This document shows, piece after piece, positions 9,209 to 17,906 of a stretch of 37,197 nt of DNA. The first letter of the stretch is position 1; each line of letters opens with the position of its first letter. A program made the position numbers and the translations under genes. The DNA is taken from NCBI GenBank assembly GCA_947644545.1, contig CANRZW010000036.1, forward strand, positions 1-37,197, read 5' to 3'. Under the pieces are notes generated by a model. It worked only from the letters and a program-made list of their open reading frames with translations. It did not search any database and had not been told where the DNA came from. The stretch is from an uncultured Lachnospiraceae bacterium (GTDB lineage: Bacteria > Bacillota > Clostridia > Lachnospirales > Lachnospiraceae).

Positions 9209-10585
9209 CTATTTCTTCCTGATCGCTGTAACCTGCGAGCTGTCCACGCCTTCCGTGCTCTCCGGCTTAATCAGGATCTTCAACGTGAGCAGCATCAGTT
9301 TCAGATCCAGCCACACGGAATATTGTTCAATATAAGTCAGGTCCAATTTCAATTTGTCATAGGGCGTCGTATTATACTTGCCGTACACTTGCGCATATCC
9401 CGCAAGCCCCGCCTTTACCTTCATCCGAAAGGCGAATTCCGGCATATCCTCCAAATACTGGGCTATGATCTCCGGCCGTTCAGGCCTCGGCCCGATAAAG
9501 GACATATCGCCCCTGACAATGTTAAGAAGCTGCGGCAGCTCGTCGATCCTGGTCGCACGGATGAACTTGCCGATCGGCGTAATCCGGGAGTCATTCTTGG
9601 AAGCTAACCGCGCTACGCCGTCCTTCTCCGCATCCACCCGCATACTTCTGAATTTCATGATATAGAATTCCCGCTGTCCCATCGTGCACCGGATCTGTTT
9701 ATAGAGGACCGGGCCGCCGTCATACAGCTTGATCGCAATCGCCGTGATCAGCATAAACGGAGAAGCGATCACCAGCAGAAGCACCGAACAGATCAGATCG
9801 ATCATTCTTTTGGCAATCCTCTGCTCTATCTTCAACGCATATTCTCTGGTCAGATAGATCGGGGTGTCAAACAGATGCAGCTGCGTCGCCCCCTTTACCA
9901 GAACATCCGATATCTTCGGCATCATATAGACTCTGATCGAGCGGCTGTAGCAATATTTCAGAAGATTATTCCGCTCTGCCGAAGGAATATCCCACAGAAC
10001 AACTGCCCCGTAATCCTTCTCAATCTCCTTTTTGACCCGAACGATCCCCTCCGAGATATTGATGCTGCTGCCGACCTTATATTTCTCCTTACGCGATTCA
10101 AACTTGGCCACAATATCGTCGATCGGCCGCTCCCCGTGCACCACCAGAATCTCCCGGGGTGCAAACACCCTGAAATAGCAGGTATTGCACACAAACACCC
10201 AGACAATGGAGAATACGGTCTGCACAAACATAACTTTCGCAACAGGCCTTACCGGAACGATCCAGTTCGCCATCAGCGATATCTGAAAATAGGAAATGAC
10301 ATTCGCAAACAACAGCGAAAAGAATTCCGAGATAAATACATCCACTGCCTTCAAATATCCTATCTTCAACACGCCATACGTACTGGCAAAGAAAAGCAGC
10401 AGCACGAAATAAATCAACAAGATCAGCACATGCCCCTTGAAATAGAAGTTGGCATGCCCATGATAGCGCAGATAAGGATAATACTCCTGAAACCAGTAAT
10501 ATGCATATACCCCCACATGAAAAAGCAGTCCGATCAAAGATAGCTGCAATATGATCAGCCTTTTTAAAGATTCCATACGTTTCAT
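9209..10585 (-). CDS. Polyprenyl-phosphate sugar-1-phosphate transferase (priming enzyme)
   Basis: The 458-residue protein starts the repeat unit by moving a sugar-1-phosphate from a nucleotide sugar to undecaprenyl phosphate. It has the WbaP/CpsE layout: four N-terminal membrane helices (about residues 8-135), a soluble nucleotide-binding-like domain (about 140-250), a hairpin helix (MIDLICSVLLLVIASPF), then the catalytic domain. Typical catalytic motifs are KFRSMRVDAE, RIDELPQLLNIVRGDMSFIG with its DE pair, GPRPERPE, and KAGLAGYAQVYG. An AGGAG site lies 11 bases before the ATG. It is the third gene of the operon. The sugar cannot be assigned from sequence. Confidence 0.92.
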   Translation of the reverse strand: MKRMESLKRLIILQLSLIGLLFHVGVYAYYWFQEYYPYLRYHGHANFYFKGHVLILLIYFVLLLFFASTYGVLKIGYLKAVDVFISEFFSLLFANVISYFQISLMANWIVPVRPVAKVMFVQTVFSIVWVFVCNTCYFRVFAPREILVVHGERPIDDIVAKFESRKEKYKVGSSINISEGIVRVKKEIEKDYGAVVLWDIPSAERNNLLKYCYSRSIRVYMMPKISDVLVKGATQLHLFDTPIYLTREYALKIEQRIAKRMIDLICSVLLLVIASPFMLITAIAIKLYDGGPVLYKQIRCTMGQREFYIMKFRSMRVDAEKDGVARLASKNDSRITPIGKFIRATRIDELPQLLNIVRGDMSFIGPRPERPEIIAQYLEDMPEFAFRMKVKAGLAGYAQVYGKYNTTPYDKLKLDLTYIEQYSVWLDLKLMLLTLKILIKPESTEGVDSSQVTAIRKK

Positions 10586-10599
10586 ACTTGTCTAATCTC

Positions 10600-11421
10600 C
10601 TACAGCCGCCGCCTGGTCGCACGATAAGCCCACATTATGAAATACCATGCGCTGGCAGGCGCCGACAGCTTTTCCCGCACACGATACAGATGCCAGATGC
10701 GCCTGACCGCCACCAATTTATTGGAAGACAGGGATCTTGCCGGTCTTCTGTAGATCGCCAGCACCTCATCCAGCCCGTAGGCTGTATGTCCCTCTCTTAA
10801 AATCTGCCACCAGGTAGCCGTATCTTCGCTCTCCACATGCGGCATCCTGATCAGCTCGTCCGCGATTTTTGTCCTGTCAAGCAGAACGGTCGTCGTAAAG
10901 ATCACTGTCCTGGACAATGCCTGTCTATAAGTCAGCTGCGGCGGAACGTGTACCACCCGCCCGGTAGGCCTTGCCTGTTCGTCTCCGAACTCATAGGCCG
11001 TAAATACGAACCCGGCCTGCTTCTTATTCATAAAATCCATCTCTTTGCGCAGCTTGTCCGGATACCACACATCATCCGCATCCATAAATGCGATGTATCT
11101 GCCCTCTGCCACGGAAAGTCCCGTATTTCTGGCACGCGCCGCACCCTCATTGTGCTCTTTACACAGCAGCATAATCTTCTGCCCGCCGGGAGCCGTGTAC
11201 TCTTCAACCGCCCGCAGTCCCTTCTGTCCCGCGAATATATCCCGCATAACGCAGTCCGACAGATACGAACGGATCGCTTTCGCACTGTCATCCGGCGAAC
11301 AGTCTTCTATCAGCAGAAGCTCCCACTTCTGCCATGACTGCGCCCGCACCATCTCAATGGCCTGCACGATGTAGTCCTCTGCCCGATATACCGGCACGAT
11401 AATACTGATCAAATCTTTCAT
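10600..11421 (-). CDS. Family 2 glycosyltransferase
   Basis: This 273-residue GT-A enzyme shows ISIIVPVYRAEDYI at its N-terminus, LLIEDCSPDDSAKA for the nucleotide site and FMDADDVWYPDKL with the metal-binding DxD. An ESEDTATWWQIL segment fits the acceptor-side ED motif. It probably adds an early sugar of the repeat unit. Its start shares one base with the stop of the upstream GtrB-like gene (TGATG), a sign of translational coupling. Confidence 0.85.
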   Translation of the reverse strand: MKDLISIIVPVYRAEDYIVQAIEMVRAQSWQKWELLLIEDCSPDDSAKAIRSYLSDCVMRDIFAGQKGLRAVEEYTAPGGQKIMLLCKEHNEGAARARNTGLSVAEGRYIAFMDADDVWYPDKLRKEMDFMNKKQAGFVFTAYEFGDEQARPTGRVVHVPPQLTYRQALSRTVIFTTTVLLDRTKIADELIRMPHVESEDTATWWQILREGHTAYGLDEVLAIYRRPARSLSSNKLVAVRRIWHLYRVREKLSAPASAWYFIMWAYRATRRRL

Positions 11422-12350
11422 CAGATATCCTCTTTCACAAGATAAATCGGTCTCTTCTTAACTTCCATATACGTCTTAGATAAGTATTGCCCCGCTATAC
11501 CGAGACAAAACAGCTGAATCCCTCCGACCAGGAGCATGAAACATACCATCGACGGCCAGCCGGAAGTCGGATCTCCAAAGATCAGCGTTTTTACAATGAT
11601 CACGATGATCAGGCAGAATGCCAGTATACAAAAAAGCGCCCCGATCACCGCCGCCGCGGTAAGCGGCATCGTCGAGAAAGCGGTAATCCCTTCCAGGGAA
11701 TACAGAAACAGTTTCCAGAAGGACCACTTGGTCTCTCCCTTCTTGCGTTCGATATTCTCATATTCCAGCCATTTGGTCTCATATCCTACCCAGCCAAAGA
11801 TTCCCTTGGTGAAGCGATTGTATTCCGTCATGGCAAGAATAGCATCCACTACCTGTCTGGTCATCAGACGGAAATCTCTCGCTCCGTCCACAATCTCCGT
11901 CTTGGATATTTTGTTCATGAGCCGGTAAAATATTCTGGCAAAGAAGGAACGGATCGGCGGTTCTCCCTTCCTTGTGACACGCCTCGTCGCCACGGAATCG
12001 TAACCTTCTTCGATATATTTATACATTTCCGGTAAGAGCGACGGCGGATCCTGCAGATCGGCATCCATCAATACCACCAGATTTCCCTTTGACTTCTGCA
12101 AGCCGGCGTAGATCGCCGCCTCCTTGCCGAAATTCCTGGAAAAGGACAACAGGTGCACTCTCTCATCCTCAGTCCTCAGCTTCTTGACCTCAGCCACCGT
12201 CTTATCTTTAGAACCGTCATCCACATAGATAACTTCTACGTCGATCTCATTTTCCCTGAAAAAAAGGTCATTCTTAAACAATTCATCATAGAAATCCCTG
12301 ATATTTTCTTCTTCATTATAACAGGGTACTATAACACTGAGTAACTTCAT
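11421..12350 (-). CDS. GtrB/DPM1-like polyprenyl-phosphate glycosyltransferase
   Basis: This 309-residue protein joins a GT2 domain to two C-terminal membrane helices. Motifs are LSVIVPCYNEEENI, IYVDDGSKDKT, FSRNFGKEAAIYAG and MDADLQDPP, followed by GARDFRLM and FTKGIFGWVGYET, the pattern of bactoprenol glucosyl transferases. Such enzymes load a sugar onto polyprenyl phosphate for use outside the membrane, which fits the GT-C enzyme at the other end of the operon. The ATG at 12350 is chosen because GGAAGGG lies 8 bases upstream; a TTG two codons earlier is the alternative. It is the first gene of the operon. Confidence 0.9.
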   Translation of the reverse strand: MKLLSVIVPCYNEEENIRDFYDELFKNDLFFRENEIDVEVIYVDDGSKDKTVAEVKKLRTEDERVHLLSFSRNFGKEAAIYAGLQKSKGNLVVLMDADLQDPPSLLPEMYKYIEEGYDSVATRRVTRKGEPPIRSFFARIFYRLMNKISKTEIVDGARDFRLMTRQVVDAILAMTEYNRFTKGIFGWVGYETKWLEYENIERKKGETKWSFWKLFLYSLEGITAFSTMPLTAAAVIGALFCILAFCLIIVIIVKTLIFGDPTSGWPSMVCFMLLVGGIQLFCLGIAGQYLSKTYMEVKKRPIYLVKEDI

Positions 12351-12421
12351 GAGCAAGACCCTTCCTTTCCCATCTTAACCATAAACGGATTACCCGCAAA
12401 TGCCCAAATCATATTCACACT

Positions 12422-12432
12422 ATTTTAGCATA
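12422..12432 (-). promoter_or_regulatory. Probable exopolysaccharide operon promoter (extended -10)
   Basis: Minus-strand TATGCTAAAAT is a close match to an extended -10 element (TGn plus TAAAAT). It lies about 70 bases before the GtrB-like gene, directly after the terminator of the Spo0A-domain gene. No good -35 lies at 17 bases. TTTGTTGAA (12434-12442) sits just upstream and differs by one base from an 0A box. Confidence 0.55.
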
Positions 12433-12439
12433 ATTCAAC

Positions 12440-12466
12440 AAAAAAAGGAAGAGACGTATCTCTTCC
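12440..12466 (-). terminator. Rho-independent terminator after the Spo0A-domain gene
   Basis: GGAAGAGA pairs with TCTCTTCC across a 4-base loop (8-bp stem) and is followed on the minus strand by seven T. It lies 8 bases after the stop codon of the Spo0A-domain gene and separates that gene from the operon downstream. Confidence 0.92.
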
Positions 12467-12473
12467 TCTTCCA

Positions 12474-12854
12474 TCAGATCAGCTCATACTCCAATCTGAT
12501 ATGATCTGCCACCGCTGCGATATATTCACTGTTTGTCGGCCTGCTGTATTCTTCCGAATTATTATAGCCAAATAATTCCTCGAATAAGACGCCATTGCCT
12601 CTCTCCCATGACACCTCGATCGCATTACGGATTGCGCGTTCAATCTTCTGGTCCGTAGTCTTGTGCATCTTTGCCAGATCCGGATACAGCAGCTTAGTGA
12701 CACTGCCCACCAATTCCATATCTTCCACGCACATTTCTACGGCACTTCTTAAGTATTGATAACCTCTCAAGTGTGCAGGGATACCCAGTTCCAACATGAA
12801 ACCGGATATCGCTTGTTCCAGTTCCCGGCTGGTCACTGTACTATCCTCTGTCAT
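12474..12854 (-). CDS. Stand-alone Spo0A C-terminal DNA-binding domain protein
   Basis: The 126-residue product is nearly all Spo0A effector domain. LELGIPAHLRGYQYLRSAV, MELVGSVTKLLYPDLAK, TTDQKIERAIRNAIEVSWERGN and PTNSEYIAAVADHIRLE align by eye with the sigma-A activator and recognition-helix parts of Spo0A. The phosphoacceptor receiver domain and linker are absent, so phosphorylation cannot control it in the usual way. The ATG at 12854 is chosen because AAAGGAG lies 8 bases before it; an upstream in-frame ATG (12902) would lie at the promoter. It has its own promoter and terminator between the fucose genes and the polysaccharide operon. A role as local regulator of either is inference. Intact recognition-helix residues suggest 0A-box binding. 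Confidence 0.9.
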   Translation of the reverse strand: MTEDSTVTSRELEQAISGFMLELGIPAHLRGYQYLRSAVEMCVEDMELVGSVTKLLYPDLAKMHKTTDQKIERAIRNAIEVSWERGNGVLFEELFGYNNSEEYSRPTNSEYIAAVADHIRLEYELI

Positions 12855-12908
12855 TTTGCTGGCTCCTTTGCGAATTGAATTGTTAGTGTAGTTTCGTAAC
12901 ATATTTAC

Positions 12909-12937
12909 ATAATAACAAACAAAACACTCGCTGTAAA
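12909..12937 (-). promoter_or_regulatory. Sigma-A-type promoter of the Spo0A-domain gene
   Basis: TTTACA and TATTAT are separated by exactly 17 bases on the minus strand, close to consensus. The expected start of transcription is about 45-50 bases before the ATG at 12854. No terminator separates it from fcl, so read-through from the sugar genes is also possible. Confidence 0.75.
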
Positions 12938-12951
12938 TTGTTATTTATCGC

Positions 12952-13893
12952 CTACATTCTGGCTTCTTCCACATTTTCCCGAAACCAGTCATATGCAAGC
13001 CGCACACCTTCCTCCAATTCTACCTTGTGCTGCCAGCCCAGATTATGCAGTTTGGTCACATCCGTCAGCTTGCGCGGCGTACCGTCCGGCATATCCTTAT
13101 TCCACACGATCTGTCCCTGATATCCTACGACTCTCTGTACAGTCTCCGCCAGTTCCCTGATCGTAATCTCCTTACCGGTACCGATATTGACATGCTGCTC
13201 CCCGCTGTAATTTTCCAACAGGAAGACACAGGCATCCGCCATATCATCCACATACAGGAATTCTCTGAGCGGCGTACCGGTTCCCCACAGCTCAACGCAG
13301 TCGCTGCCCTGCATCTTAGCTTCATGGAACTTACGGATCATTGCCGGCATAACATGGGAACCCTGCAGGTCATAGTTGTCATGAGGCCCATAGAGATTCG
13401 TCGGCATACAACTGATGAAATCATCTCCGTACTGCCTTTTGAAAAACCGGCACATCTCCAGCCCGGAGATCTTGGCAATGGCATACGCTTCATTGGTCTC
13501 CTCCAGCGGACCGGTTAAAAGCGCATCCTCCGGTATCGGCTGTGGTGCCATCTTGGGATAGATGCAGGTGCTTCCCAGGAACAGCAGCTTCTTAACATGA
13601 TGATCATGACAACATTTGATCACATTACACTGAATCTGAAGATTCTCATAAGCAAAATCAGCCGGTGACGTATTATTGGCGTTGATGCCTCCCACCTTGG
13701 CTGCCGCCAGCACTACCACATCCGGCTTCTCCGCCGCAAAGAATTCCCGCACCGCCTGCTGGCTTGTCAGATCCAGCTCTCTGTGCGTTCTGCCAATAAT
13801 ATTAGTATATCCTTTCTCTTCCAGATTTCTTACGATCGCGCTTCCTACCAATCCTCTGTGACCGGCCACATAAATCTTATCTGTCTTGTTCAT
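12952..13893 (-). CDS. fcl: GDP-L-fucose synthase
   Basis: The 313-residue enzyme performs the epimerase and NADPH-reductase steps that turn GDP-4-keto-6-deoxymannose into GDP-L-fucose in the cytoplasm. The GHRGLVG nucleotide motif lies at 11-17. The catalytic residues expected from the E. coli enzyme are visible: Ser108, Cys110, Tyr137 and Lys141 (YAIAK), and His180. [11 protein letters not shown] and [13 protein letters not shown] are also typical. Length is that of the family. GGAGGA precedes the ATG. It works with gmd, from which it is separated only by the LIC_10190-like gene. Confidence 0.96.
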   Translation of the reverse strand: MNKTDKIYVAGHRGLVGSAIVRNLEEKGYTNIIGRTHRELDLTSQQAVREFFAAEKPDVVVLAAAKVGGINANNTSPADFAYENLQIQCNVIKCCHDHHVKKLLFLGSTCIYPKMAPQPIPEDALLTGPLEETNEAYAIAKISGLEMCRFFKRQYGDDFISCMPTNLYGPHDNYDLQGSHVMPAMIRKFHEAKMQGSDCVELWGTGTPLREFLYVDDMADACVFLLENYSGEQHVNIGTGKEITIRELAETVQRVVGYQGQIVWNKDMPDGTPRKLTDVTKLHNLGWQHKVELEEGVRLAYDWFRENVEEARM

Positions 13894-13932
13894 GATCCTG
13901 CTTCCTCCATTCTGCTAATCTAATAGGCTATT

Positions 13933-15696
13933 CTACTGCCGGATCGCGGCAAACCCGTCCCCGATCTCTTCTCCCATCAATTCGATCTCCACTCTTACCG
14001 GCGCCGAGGGGAAATCCTCATACCCCACCTGATCCCCGTTCACCGGATAATAAAAAGTAACGCCCTCTATCTCATAAGAACTCGTCTCATAGTTCTCATA
14101 ATCCTTCTGCACCAGCCAGTAGTCATTTTCCCGGGATGCTGCAATCTCCCGGCCAAGTGCCAGACATTTGTACATACTTAAAGAAACTACCCCAATCAAA
14201 CCGCACCACTTAACACTCTCCCGCCAGACCTTCCGCAGCGCCGCTCCTCCGCCTGTGCTCTGCATCCCGCTCACCTGCACCTTCCCGGTCATATCATCCG
14301 CCAGAACCGCGTCATAGATTCCGCCCAGAATGACCGCAGGCGTCAAATATACATAGACACAGCCGTAGCGGATCAGCGGAGAAGTACACAACCAGAACAC
14401 AAAAGAACCCGCCACCGTAACCTGCACAAGCAGAATATCCCAACGTCTCTTACAGACTCCCAGGAGCATTCCTGCCACACAGACGATCAGAATGCATACC
14501 GATGCCATTGCCGCGGTCACTAACAGCTTATCACTGCCGGCCAGTGACCGAAACCAGTCAGGCATCCATTCCTTCATGGAGATTTCATATCGGGTCACAT
14601 CCGAATATCCCCTGCCCCAAACCTGGATTTCTCTCGCATCATAATCCGCCACACCCTTGGGTATCTTCCACCTCACATCAAACAGGTCGATCTGTGTAAA
14701 CGGATAAACCAGCCAGCCGGATAACAGCACATTTCTGGTCAAATAGGGCAGCGCCGTTGCACTTCCCATCAACAGATATATCCCAACCTCTTTCCAGTGT
14801 CTCTCCCGAAGCAGCCGGAAGGCCGGATAGCATACCAACAGCAGAATCAATGCGGCCGACAGTTTGACCGTCATTAAGAATACCCCCATGACGCAGAGCA
14901 TCGCATAAGGAAAGATTGCCCTCTCTTTCTTTTCCAACAGTTCCAGCCAGCGTATCACAATATAGAATGCAAGTAATACCATAAAATAGTCGGAAGCCGG
15001 AGAGATCATCTCGTCAAAAATATTGACCAGATAGTAAATCCCCATCACTCTGGCAAAATCACTCGCACGAAGCCTGCGTGCACGCAGCGAATCCACCAGT
15101 TCCAGACAGACCTTCGCCAGAAGAAAAGCCAGCCAGCCGGCAGCGGCATGATAGGACTGTCCGCCCAGAAATGCCATGCTGTAAAGCGCCGAAAGCGCAA
15201 AAGAAGAGCTGTTGTAAGCCAGTCTGCAGTGCAGGTTGCCAAGCCCCTTCACCACTCCGTACTCCTCCAGCCAGCGGATGCTCTGGGCATGATAAAGACC
15301 CGTATCATAATGAATGGCGCCTCTCGAAGTGCCGTACGCAAACAGGAAAAAGAGGAAAACCATGATGAACATTCTTCCTCTTCTCTCCAGTACACCAGAT
15401 TTATTTTGCGAAATTCCGTTCCACATACCGCGCAGTATGCCAATGATTTCCCGTCTGTCACAATACAAAATACTCACGCATACCGCCACAAGCAAAAGAT
15501 TCGCCGCCATCGCGACTCTTCCGAAAAGGCTGAACAGCTGCGCATAGACAGTGACCGCAGCCAGTCCGCACAGGAGACAGGAATCCCCATGCCTGATCCG
15601 ATACGGTATCAATCGCGTCAGGACTCGCAGGATACCATATCCCAACAGCGCGGTCGTGAAAAATATATAAAGCCATATTCCTGTCACTGATAGCAT
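13933..15696 (-). CDS. LIC_10190-like multi-spanning membrane protein
   Basis: This 587-residue protein has about twelve hydrophobic segments and a soluble C-terminal tail of about 70 residues. An external-loop motif, HYDTGLYHAQSIRWLEEYG followed by NLHCRLAYNSSSF, and a later YPFTQIDLFDVRW segment match what I recall of the LIC_10190 family, which has a GT-C-like layout and occurs in polysaccharide clusters. The acidic Asp near the first loop may be catalytic, as in GT-C enzymes; that is inference. It sits between gmd and fcl with gaps of 66 and 39 bases, so it is likely co-transcribed with them. A fucose-related transfer or polymerisation step is possible. Confidence 0.65.
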   Translation of the reverse strand: MLSVTGIWLYIFFTTALLGYGILRVLTRLIPYRIRHGDSCLLCGLAAVTVYAQLFSLFGRVAMAANLLLVAVCVSILYCDRREIIGILRGMWNGISQNKSGVLERRGRMFIMVFLFFLFAYGTSRGAIHYDTGLYHAQSIRWLEEYGVVKGLGNLHCRLAYNSSSFALSALYSMAFLGGQSYHAAAGWLAFLLAKVCLELVDSLRARRLRASDFARVMGIYYLVNIFDEMISPASDYFMVLLAFYIVIRWLELLEKKERAIFPYAMLCVMGVFLMTVKLSAALILLLVCYPAFRLLRERHWKEVGIYLLMGSATALPYLTRNVLLSGWLVYPFTQIDLFDVRWKIPKGVADYDAREIQVWGRGYSDVTRYEISMKEWMPDWFRSLAGSDKLLVTAAMASVCILIVCVAGMLLGVCKRRWDILLVQVTVAGSFVFWLCTSPLIRYGCVYVYLTPAVILGGIYDAVLADDMTGKVQVSGMQSTGGGAALRKVWRESVKWCGLIGVVSLSMYKCLALGREIAASRENDYWLVQKDYENYETSSYEIEGVTFYYPVNGDQVGYEDFPSAPVRVEIELMGEEIGDGFAAIRQ

Positions 15697-15762
15697 AGCA
15701 ATACCTTTCTTCTGCCATCTTCCATAGCCGTGTCTTAATCCTCCACGACAAGGATGTATCCT

Positions 15763-16827
15763 TTAATTGTTCTTTCTATATTCCTCACAGCGTGTTCCGG
15801 CAACTTCCTTCAAGTCGGCATCCATCATCATCGCAACAAGCCCCTTAAAGTCCACATCGCGCTTCCATCCTAACTCTTTCTCGGCTTTCCTGCTATCGCC
15901 CCAGAGGAATTCCACTTCTGCCGGCCGGTAGAATTCAGGATTGACATCCACCAGCAGCCTGCCGGTCTCCGCATCGTATCCCTTCTCATTAACGCCGGTT
16001 CCTTCCCAACGGATCACAATACCAAGCTCACCAAAAGCGGCCTCCACAAATTCTCTCACTGTATGAGTCTCATTCGTCGCCAGCACATAATCGTCGGCCT
16101 TGTCCTGCTGAAGCATCAGCCACATTCCCTTGACATAATCGCCGGCAAATCCCCAGTCACGTTTCGCATTCATATTCCCAAGTGATAATTTCTTCTGCTT
16201 ACCGGCGATGATATTCGCAATCGCCAATGTGATCTTGCGCGTGACAAAGTTCTCACCCCGTCTCGGAGATTCATGATTAAAAAGAATACCGTTGCAGGCA
16301 TACATATTATAAGATTCCCGATAATTCACTGTAATCCAATAGGAATAAAGCTTAGCGGCTCCATAAGGACTCTTCGGATAGAAAGGAGTCTTCTCGCTCT
16401 GTGGCGCCGTCTCGGGAATCCCGCCGAACAACTCCGATGTAGACGCCTGATAGAATCTGCATGTTCCACCGTTTACTCTGATCGCCTCCAGCAGTTTCAA
16501 CGTACTCACTCCCGTTGCTTCCGCCGTATATTCCGGCACATCAAAGGAAATTCCCACATGTGACTGCGCAGCAAGATTGTACACTTCCGTAGGACGAATC
16601 TCAGCGATCAGACGCATCAGATTGCTGGAGTCCGTCGTATCCGCAAAATGCAGGAAAAATTTAACTTTATGATAATCTGAATTGATCAGATGATCTATTC
16701 TGGCTGTATTGGAAATGCTGTGTCTGCGGATCAGTCCATGAACTTCATATCCCATCTCCAACAAAAACTCCGCCAGATAAGAACCATCCTGACCGGTAAT
16801 ACCTGTGATCAATGCTATTTTCTGCAT
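15763..16827 (-). CDS. gmd: GDP-mannose 4,6-dehydratase
   Basis: The 354-residue short-chain dehydrogenase/reductase family enzyme makes GDP-4-keto-6-deoxy-D-mannose, the first committed step to GDP-L-fucose. [13 protein letters not shown] (8-20) is the NADP-binding motif. Thr130 and Glu132 (STSELFG) and Tyr155/Lys159 (YGAAK) fit the catalytic set of the family, and [17 protein letters not shown] is the GMD signature around residues 184-200. Length is normal. It is followed by the LIC_10190-like gene and fcl. A hairpin and possible promoter lie between it and rmlD. Confidence 0.97.
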   Translation of the reverse strand: MQKIALITGITGQDGSYLAEFLLEMGYEVHGLIRRHSISNTARIDHLINSDYHKVKFFLHFADTTDSSNLMRLIAEIRPTEVYNLAAQSHVGISFDVPEYTAEATGVSTLKLLEAIRVNGGTCRFYQASTSELFGGIPETAPQSEKTPFYPKSPYGAAKLYSYWITVNYRESYNMYACNGILFNHESPRRGENFVTRKITLAIANIIAGKQKKLSLGNMNAKRDWGFAGDYVKGMWLMLQQDKADDYVLATNETHTVREFVEAAFGELGIVIRWEGTGVNEKGYDAETGRLLVDVNPEFYRPAEVEFLWGDSRKAEKELGWKRDVDFKGLVAMMMDADLKEVAGTRCEEYRKNN

Positions 16828-16868
16828 ATTTTTTCCCTCTCTTTTGTCCCGTCTTCTACCTGGGACCT

Positions 16869-16897
16869 ATTTTCTCACAAAAAAGCCGCTCTGTAAA
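16869..16897 (-). promoter_or_regulatory. Possible promoter for gmd
   Basis: TTTACA is followed after 17 bases by GAAAAT on the minus strand, about 45 bases before the gmd ATG. The -10 is weak, so this may be a secondary promoter inside a longer transcript. Confidence 0.4.
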
Positions 16898-16922
16898 GTA
16901 ATCGTCTCTTCTTAACAGCCTC

Positions 16923-16950
16923 CTGACAGCATCCGCCCAGGCGCTGTCAG
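16923..16950 (-). other. Hairpin between rmlD and gmd
   Basis: CTGACAGC pairs perfectly with GCTGTCAG across a 12-base loop, 24 bases after the rmlD stop codon. No T run follows on the minus strand, so full termination is not expected. It may stabilise or partly attenuate the message. Confidence 0.5.
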
Positions 16951-16973
16951 CACACTATCCATCCGGTCCCGCC

Positions 16974-17819
16974 CTACCTGTTCTTCCTGATATACTCCGC
17001 GATGGCATCATGCCAGTCCGCAAACATAAAGTCCGTTGTCATCTTAAACATATAGTTTTCCAGAATAGAATAAGCCGGGCGCTTTGCCGCCGCGCCATAT
17101 TCTTCCGATGTGATGGCCTCTACTTTCGTATTTTTTCCTGCCAGTCGGAAAATCTCCTCCGTAAACTGTGCCCAGCTGCAGTCTCCCTCGCATGTCCCAT
17201 GAAACAGTCCGTAGTTCTCTGTAGGCAACAGATACGCGATGGCCCTCGCCAGCTCATCTGCACTGGTCGGCGATCCCACCTGATCCATGACTACCCGGAC
17301 CTGATCATGTGTCTCTGCCAGGCGCAGCATCGTCTTCACGAAATTCTTACCGTCACCATACAGCCACGCCGTCCGCACGATATAATGTCTGTCGCCAAAT
17401 TCCCTGACAAAATTCTCTCCGGCCAGCTTCGTTCTGCCATACGCTCCCTGCGGTCCCGTCGGATCCGTCTCCACATACGGTCTTGTCCCGTTTCCGTCAA
17501 ACACATAATCCGTGGAGACATGCATCAGCTTCGCCCCGGTCTCTGTGGCTGCTATGCTCAGATTCCTCGGGCCGATCGCATTGATGCGAAATGCCAGATC
17601 CTCCTCCTTCTCACATGCATCCACTGCCGTATACGCCGCACAGTTAATGATCGCATAGGGCCGTATTTCCCGCACGAACTTCATTACTTTATCAATATCC
17701 GTAATATCCAGATCTCCCACATCCGTATTAATCAGTTCATATTCTCCGCTGCCTGCATACTGCAGATTAATGGCACGGCCCAACTGTCCGTCGGCGCCTG
17801 TCACTATCACTTTTTTCAT
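16974..17819 (-). CDS. rmlD: dTDP-4-dehydrorhamnose reductase
   Basis: The 281-residue enzyme catalyses the last step of dTDP-L-rhamnose synthesis, an NAD(P)H-dependent reduction. GADGQLGRAI near residues 8-17 is the nucleotide-binding motif. HVSTDYVFDGNG (100-111) and YGRTK (Tyr127, Lys131) are the RmlD signatures. An AGGAG site lies 5 bases before the ATG. The partner genes rmlA, rmlB and rmlC are not in this window. It is the first gene of the minus-strand polysaccharide region, with a promoter and a palindrome upstream. Confidence 0.95.
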   Translation of the reverse strand: MKKVIVTGADGQLGRAINLQYAGSGEYELINTDVGDLDITDIDKVMKFVREIRPYAIINCAAYTAVDACEKEEDLAFRINAIGPRNLSIAATETGAKLMHVSTDYVFDGNGTRPYVETDPTGPQGAYGRTKLAGENFVREFGDRHYIVRTAWLYGDGKNFVKTMLRLAETHDQVRVVMDQVGSPTSADELARAIAYLLPTENYGLFHGTCEGDCSWAQFTEEIFRLAGKNTKVEAITSEEYGAAAKRPAYSILENYMFKMTTDFMFADWHDAIAEYIRKNR

Positions 17820-17888
17820 TCTACTCCTCTGCCTCCGTATCCATATCCGTATTCATCTGTTTTCCCGTGTCGTTGCCAACACTGCTCT

Positions 17889-17906
17889 TATGATACTATT
17901 ATCATA
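17889..17906. promoter_or_regulatory. Perfect palindrome over the rmlD start of transcription
   Basis: TATGATA and TATCATA form a perfect 7-bp inverted repeat around 4 bases. It includes the -10 hexamer of the rmlD promoter and runs to about the start of transcription, where a repressor would block polymerase. No regulator can be named. Confidence 0.5.

Noticed and set aside
12428..12440. TTGAAT as -35 of the exopolysaccharide operon promoter
   Set aside because: No acceptable -10 lies 16-18 bases after it; the extended -10 TATGCTAAAAT starts too close for it to be the -35.
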